Assembly (NCBI GenBank): GCA_015501055.1
Contig: JADNYV010001007.1
Location: forward strand, 1 to 10,881
Source: Mucidula mucida
Taxonomy: Eukaryota; Basidiomycota; Agaricomycetes; Agaricales; Physalacriaceae
DNA length: 10,881 nt
Direction: 5' to 3'
Under the pieces are notes generated by a model. That model was not told the DNA's origin. It searched no databases and was given only the letters and a program-made list of their open reading frames with translations. Position 1 is the stretch's first letter. Every line of letters starts with the position of its first letter. Of the stretch, positions 7,582 to 10,881 are shown one piece after another. The translations under genes and the position numbers were made by a program.

Positions 7582-8168
7582 ATGACTGTCAAGCCCATAA
7601 CATCGCACTCTCAGTTCAAGCGAATCGTTCGTCGTTTTGTCTTCACACCTCTGCTGCTCTCAGCTGATTCTTCCTGTAGCTCGAATCCAACAAAGTTGTC
7701 GTCATAGACTTTTGGGCGACATGGTGTGGGCCGTGTACAGTCATCTCGCCCATATTCATCAAGCTCTCTGAGCAACCGGAGTTTGCGGAGATTGAGTTTT
7801 ATAAAGTAGACGTCGATGAGCAGGAGGAAATAGCGGAGGAGGTTCAATTGAGAGCGGCGAGTATTCCGGTTCATATCCTCTAATGGTGGTGCTGAAGCAG
7901 GGCTAGATGCCTACATTCATCGCGTTTAAGGATGGTGAGAAAGTGCAGGATCTCGTAGGTGTAGATCCTGGTGGATTGGACGTAAGTCTTTTGTCTATGA
8001 AGACGTGGCTCTGATTCCGAACTCGTCTATTTAGCTGATGTTGAAATTCCATACTGTAATCCCGCCGTTCCCGCATCACATTAAAATCTCGTCCTTCCGT
8101 TTGGACTGTTGTACTATTACTATTTCGCTTGCCTTCAGGAAATCGATATCATGCCCGTGTTGTCGTAA
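7582..8168 (+). CDS. TRX: Thioredoxin (CGPC type)
   Basis: The product is a small cytosolic disulfide reductase that receives electrons from thioredoxin reductase. Exons 7582-7626, 7680-7856 and 7907-7981 are well supported. They encode FWATWCGPC (26-34, redox Cys31 and Cys34), SPIF, FYKVDVDEQ, RAMPTF (cis-Pro76) and FKDGEKVQDLVG. Intron 1 (7627-7679, GTTCGT to CTGTAG) is conventional. The frame across the second junction requires an intron at 7857-7906 with a GC donor (GCGAGT). Intron 3 is 7982-8034 (GTAAGT to TTTAG). The C-terminus is less certain: exon 4 at 8035-8055 plus exon 5 at 8139-8168 gives 115 residues, close to normal, while reading on without the last intron reaches a stop at 8263-8265 (175 residues). 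A TATA box and a Kozak-like CGCCATGA support the start. It is divergent from the phosphorylase, with which it shares the promoter region, and convergent with the gene at 8300-9028. Confidence 0.92.
7857..7906 (+). other. TRX: GC-AG intron in the thioredoxin gene
   Basis: These 50 nt start GCGAGT, matching the usual GC-donor pattern GCRAGT, contain a CTAAT branch site and end GGCTAG. Removing them joins GCG to ATG in phase 0 and restores RAMPTF, a conserved thioredoxin segment. The GT candidates nearby either break the frame (GTATTC) or insert four extra residues (GTTCAT). Copy A has a 48-nt intron at nearly the same place with an ordinary GT donor. Confidence 0.8.
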
Positions 8169-8299
8169 AATTTCAAGAAATTTTCGCTCTAACACAGTAT
8201 CTTTCTGCTCTCCTGAACTCAACGTCACTAACCGACATGACGGAATCTCAAAAGTCGTCAATTGATTCGTACCAGATGCCAATCCTACATGTACACTGC

Positions 8300-9028
8300 C
8301 TAACACTCTATCCATGTCGGTGCTGGATACCGCTTCGCGTCACCCTTCTTCATCACACACGACCATGCCTTCAAGCCTTTCAGCTTCTTCTTGGGCACTA
8401 GCCTCAATCTTTCGCTGACCATGGGTAGGATAGCCTGGATGTGCGCTCTCATTTGAGGTCCAGGTACCCATTGCGCTAGGGTATGGTCGTTTGTAAGCAT
8501 AGATATCTCGGCAGAGATCCCGTGTCAGCGTTGATGTGGTGGTACACCGGAGCTTCCTCGAGGAGAGAAAGACATAGCCCATACTCCGCCTGGAAGCACG
8601 CCGAATAGAGCGAATACGGGAGTCGTCGGTATGGTTGGATTGTCATCTTCTGCTGTTGTGGAGACAATTAATCAATGTTGGACCAAAATCAATGACGCAC
8701 GACACCTACCAGTGACTGTCCAAAATCCCTGTAGATTTCGCTTCTTGCTCTCTTGGCATTGAGGTGGAAAGTGTGTGATATTGACACTGAATGGCTCTGA
8801 TGTTGAAGCGAATGTTTGGGACGCCACAAGCGAAGGGGTGTCTGAGTCGTTGCCGCCAGCATCTTCCGGAAGATAAGGAAAGTCATCGGGGGAAGGGAAT
8901 AGTGCATCTGCTGCACCGCCTGTGCACCACACGGCTAACCAGAAAAGGATTCGTAAGGAGCGTTCGTCCGTAGACGAATGGAAACAGGGTAGCGAGGAGC
9001 GATCGGGGATTGAAGGCGGTAGATGCAT
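8300..9028 (-). CDS. Hypothetical protein with N-terminal hydrophobic segment; 3' exons uncertain
   Basis: I do not recognise the family. The first exon (9028-8710) starts MHLPPSIPDRSSL; a hydrophobic run ILFWLAVWCTGGAADA (about residues 27-42) could be a signal anchor or late signal peptide, followed by a Ser/Asp-rich stretch. Its donor GTAGGT and acceptor CAACAG define an intron at 8653-8709. The second exon (8652-8548) reads from EDDNPTIP to WAMSFSPRG. Two in-frame 3' solutions exist. The simpler uses donor GTGTAC and acceptor CCCTAG (intron 8476-8547), ends at 8300 with WIEC and totals 199 residues. The other uses a weak GAG acceptor at 8507 and a further 59-nt intron, ends at 8248 with WYESIDDF and totals 207 residues. 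The frame is open upstream to 9322, so an earlier start is possible. The gene is convergent with the thioredoxin gene. Real splicing signals favour a gene, but the model is provisional. Confidence 0.45.
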
Positions 9029-9646
9029 AGTAAAGGGTTCGATTTGGATGGGAATGGTAGTAATGCCGCAGGTGCCAGACGAATAGACAAGTAAAGACGC
9101 GTGAAGCAGTGGATCGGGAGATACAGGCTCACAATATACCATCCAAGTATTACAAGGAAGTCCATATTGAGGATAAGACCGTAGATCGATTCCGCATGAA
9201 GAACAAGAAGCAGGGGGATTGTATAAAACTCTGCTGGCCCAAATTGGTTGAAGGAAAGGGTGCAGCCGGGAAATGCCGCAGGGTGACGCGGCCAACTCCG
9301 AAACTCGAACTTCGTTGCACACTGACGCTTCTTAGTAGCCAATACATTCTCAAGACGTCTAAGTTTTACTCATTAGTATGGGTACGTCGATTTCACGTGC
9401 TTAAAACTTCATCTTTATATCACAGTGCTTTGGTCCAGGTAATACGTGGCCTTCACCTTTGCGGAGATACCACCTAGATGGACCCACAGCCTTTGTTTCT
9501 GAAAGAGACTCACCCGACGCTCCCATGCCGATTTTTCTGATTGCTCCGACTGCCCACAAAGTATCGTCTAAACTTGGAGCGAGAACGACACACAAATCTT
9601 CATGGCGTGAGGCGAGCCCTCACAGCAAAGACCTTGCGGGATAACC
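9029..9646. other. Intergenic region with ambiguous open frames
   Basis: The minus frame of the 8300-9028 gene stays open back to 9322 and may include its leader or a longer N-terminus. Around 9401-9610 both strands are open: minus reads from VVLAPSLDDTLWAVG to GKGEG-like text before GPKHCDIKMKF, plus reads DGPTAFVSERDSP and onward. Neither has an ATG with promoter, a known motif or a convincing splice series, so no gene is called. A third CACGTG occurs at 9394-9399. Confidence 0.4.
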
Positions 9647-9653
9647 TATAAAA
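9647..9653 (+). promoter_or_regulatory. TATA box of the zinc-binding protein gene
   Basis: TATAAAA, in context ACCTATAAAAGGC, lies 70 bp before the ATG at 9723, the spacing seen at the thioredoxin gene. Confidence 0.6.
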
Positions 9654-9722
9654 GGCCTCTTGACCGCTCATCTATCTCATTGGCTTGTACATCGAGAAAC
9701 CCACCCCGACGTCGCTTTTCTC

Positions 9723-10313
9723 ATGCCTCAGATTGCTCCTTGTCGTTGCGGACGGTATAATTTCAAGTGCCACTGGAAGATCGCGAACGGAGAACGCATC
9801 TCCCACATCGTAGCTCCACCCAGCTATAACCCTCCTCTCCCGTAAGCGCTCGCCATTCTCTTCCGTCACCCCCCATCTCATTTGACGCAGCGCGTTCCAC
9901 CGCGATCCGGAGAGCATAGGAGAGCAGCAGCATAATACCTATAGGACAACCATCACGGCTCTGGATGTCGTTTCTGATAGCAAGGTCATTACCATCCGAA
10001 AGACTTTCGACAACCCTATCATTCGGCATGATATAGACTTGCAGAGATGGAGCATCGTGTCTGGCGGTTCTTGAGCCGGGAGGCGTGGGTACAGCACGCG
10101 TCGCTTCCTTCGACATGGGAGGCTGCGGTGTTGGCGACGATTCATGATCGTTATGTTAGCGTTCAGTGCTTGGGCTGCGCAGCAGTTTTGTCGAACGAGA
10201 TGTACACGTCGCTGCTCGGGATGTGGATGCGGCATAGGGATTCGTGCCGCGGTGTTGAGTACAAGATTGTTTGCGGTGTTATGGAAGCGTGGGAGCGTGG
10301 GGAGCTGTTGTAG
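9723..10313 (+). CDS. Putative zinc-binding hypothetical protein (C2HC-like)
   Basis: Exon 1 (9723-9841) starts MPQIAPCRCGRYNFKCHW, with a Cys/His cluster (C7, C9, C16, H17). A textbook 49-nt intron (9842-9890, GTAAGC to GACGCAG) leads to exon 2 (9891-10056), which includes VSDSKVITIRKTFDNP. Its frame stops at 10072-10074. A phase-0 38-nt intron (10057-10094, GTGTCT to GTACAG) would join the open exon 10095-10313, giving 167 residues in all. That exon carries C120-x2-C123-x18-H142-x3-C146 (QCLGC to RHRDSC), a pattern that can hold one zinc ion. I do not recognise a named family and infer only possible metal and nucleic-acid or protein binding. The 38-nt intron is short for this genome; the alternatives are a frameshift (the 3' frame is open from an ATG at 10047) or a 100-residue protein. 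The TATA box and first intron make transcription likely. Confidence 0.55.
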
Positions 10314-10376
10314 GGAATGGAATGGGAAGTCTTCGCTCTAAAGGAGCCACACATGTTACAATGCACTTATATCTCG

Positions 10377-10763
10377 TTATCCACTAGGTGATTTGACGCC
10401 TGCTTCCACTTGTCTTAGCACACCGGCGTAGTGGGGAGGAGTCTCGCGTGCGTTGAGGATTTTGCCCTCTGGTCATGATGCGAGATGCCTCTAATCCCGC
10501 ACTATACGAAGATGGGAAATCGACGCTCGGTAGGCGTACTTAGCCTTCGTCAAACAGCGAGTCGGTGATTTCGCCAGCATGGCCGCCGAGTAAGCGCTCG
10601 CGGGATGAGCCATCGAGGTAGACGTAATGGAAACTGAAGTGATCACTGAGGCCATCCATTAGTAAGTTTCACATGCCGCTCTATCTCTGCGCCACTTGGC
10701 TGAGGATTTGTTTCGGCAGTACTCACCTCCCATTTAAACCTTGGTCTTGTTTTCGCATGAAAG
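10377..10763 (-). CDS. Fragmentary or partial hypothetical gene at the right edge
   Basis: Three coding-like blocks are seen on the minus strand. One runs from an ATG at 10763 (MRKQDQGLNG) to a GTGAGT donor near 10726. The next, after a TTACTAAT branch site and CCTCAG acceptor, is 10645-10540 and includes FHYVYLDGSSRERLLGGHA, ending DEG and TAA. The last is about 10468-10377 and includes ILNARETPPHYAGVLRQVEAG. The first two join in frame (phase 2); the last needs a splice that I cannot find with good sites. An open stretch at 10824-10880 could be an exon extending beyond the window. The first proposed intron contains the 48-bp thioredoxin-promoter repeat, which argues for a rearranged locus. 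The family is not recognised and the gene may be broken. Confidence 0.28.
10656..10703 (+). repeat. Second copy of the thioredoxin promoter segment
   Basis: It matches 7456-7503 at 41 of 48 positions without gaps. No TATA box or thioredoxin coding sequence follows; after 10703 only a loose likeness to the thioredoxin leader can be seen. It is best read as a promoter-only relic of a further thioredoxin-locus duplication. Confidence 0.7.
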
Positions 10764-10881
10764 ATGGTGAAAAATCACATTGATGCTGCTTTTCGTTCAA
10801 TGATCACGGGTTAAAGCTTCTACACGGCGAGTCGTATTACTATCATCTTGCCAAGTTCTCCTGATGGATGATCGGTGTGGA

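Noticed and set aside
8038..8265. Long C-terminal extension of thioredoxin by read-through of exon 4
   Set aside because: It would give 175 residues with a tail unlike thioredoxin, while a GT-AG intron at 8056-8138 gives 115 residues; kept only as an alternative.
9029..9322. Upstream extension of the 8300-9028 gene to an ATG at 9322
   Set aside because: The extension is open but two other minus frames are equally open there and no motif or promoter supports that start, so the later ATG before the hydrophobic segment was kept, with the doubt stated.
9394..9399. Third CACGTG site as a regulatory element
   Set aside because: It is not placed near a clear start codon and the total number of CACGTG in the window matches random expectation.

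Overview
The window looks like nuclear DNA of a filamentous fungus, most likely an agaricomycete (mushroom-type basidiomycete). The evidence is many short introns (about 47-57 nt) with GTNNGN donors, CTNAY branch sites and YAG acceptors, TATA boxes about 45-80 bp before start codons, and a heme-thiolate peroxidase of the type expanded in these fungi. No bacterial operon, ribosome binding site, CRISPR array, tRNA or rRNA was found.

Layout. From 1 to about 2000 the minus strand holds a decaying cluster of thioredoxin-like copies. Copy A (191-695) keeps the full exon plan and a TATA box but has no CxxC active site and carries an in-frame TAG. Copy B (about 957-1545) is a tandem duplicate that lost its start codon, first donor and about 250 bp. 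Fragment C (1887-1982) is a single orphan exon. About 1990-3239 has no supported gene. At 3240-3495 (minus) is a small two-exon hypothetical gene, divergent from a clear heme-thiolate peroxidase gene (3599-4410, plus). About 4411-5959 has no supported gene.

5960-7086 (minus) is S-methyl-5'-thioadenosine phosphorylase in five exons, the best identified gene here. It shares a 495-bp divergent promoter with a canonical CGPC thioredoxin gene (7582-8168, plus), which appears to use a GC-AG intron. A convergent hypothetical gene with a hydrophobic N-terminal segment lies at about 8300-9028 (minus). A TATA-driven gene for a putative zinc-binding protein is at 9723-10313 (plus). The right edge holds weak minus-strand exon candidates and a second copy of part of the thioredoxin promoter.

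How the parts relate. The phosphorylase (methionine salvage) and thioredoxin (cytosolic disulfide reduction) are both tied to sulfur and redox metabolism and share one intergenic region containing two CACGTG palindromes, so joint control is possible but unproven. The thioredoxin gene, copy A and copy B share exon-1 text and promoter text, including a near-identical 13-bp element. This suggests repeated duplication of one ancestral thioredoxin locus, followed by decay or divergence on the left and a promoter-only remnant on the right. I found no convincing undescribed multi-gene system; the most unusual content is the thioredoxin-copy cluster and its splice-site oddities.
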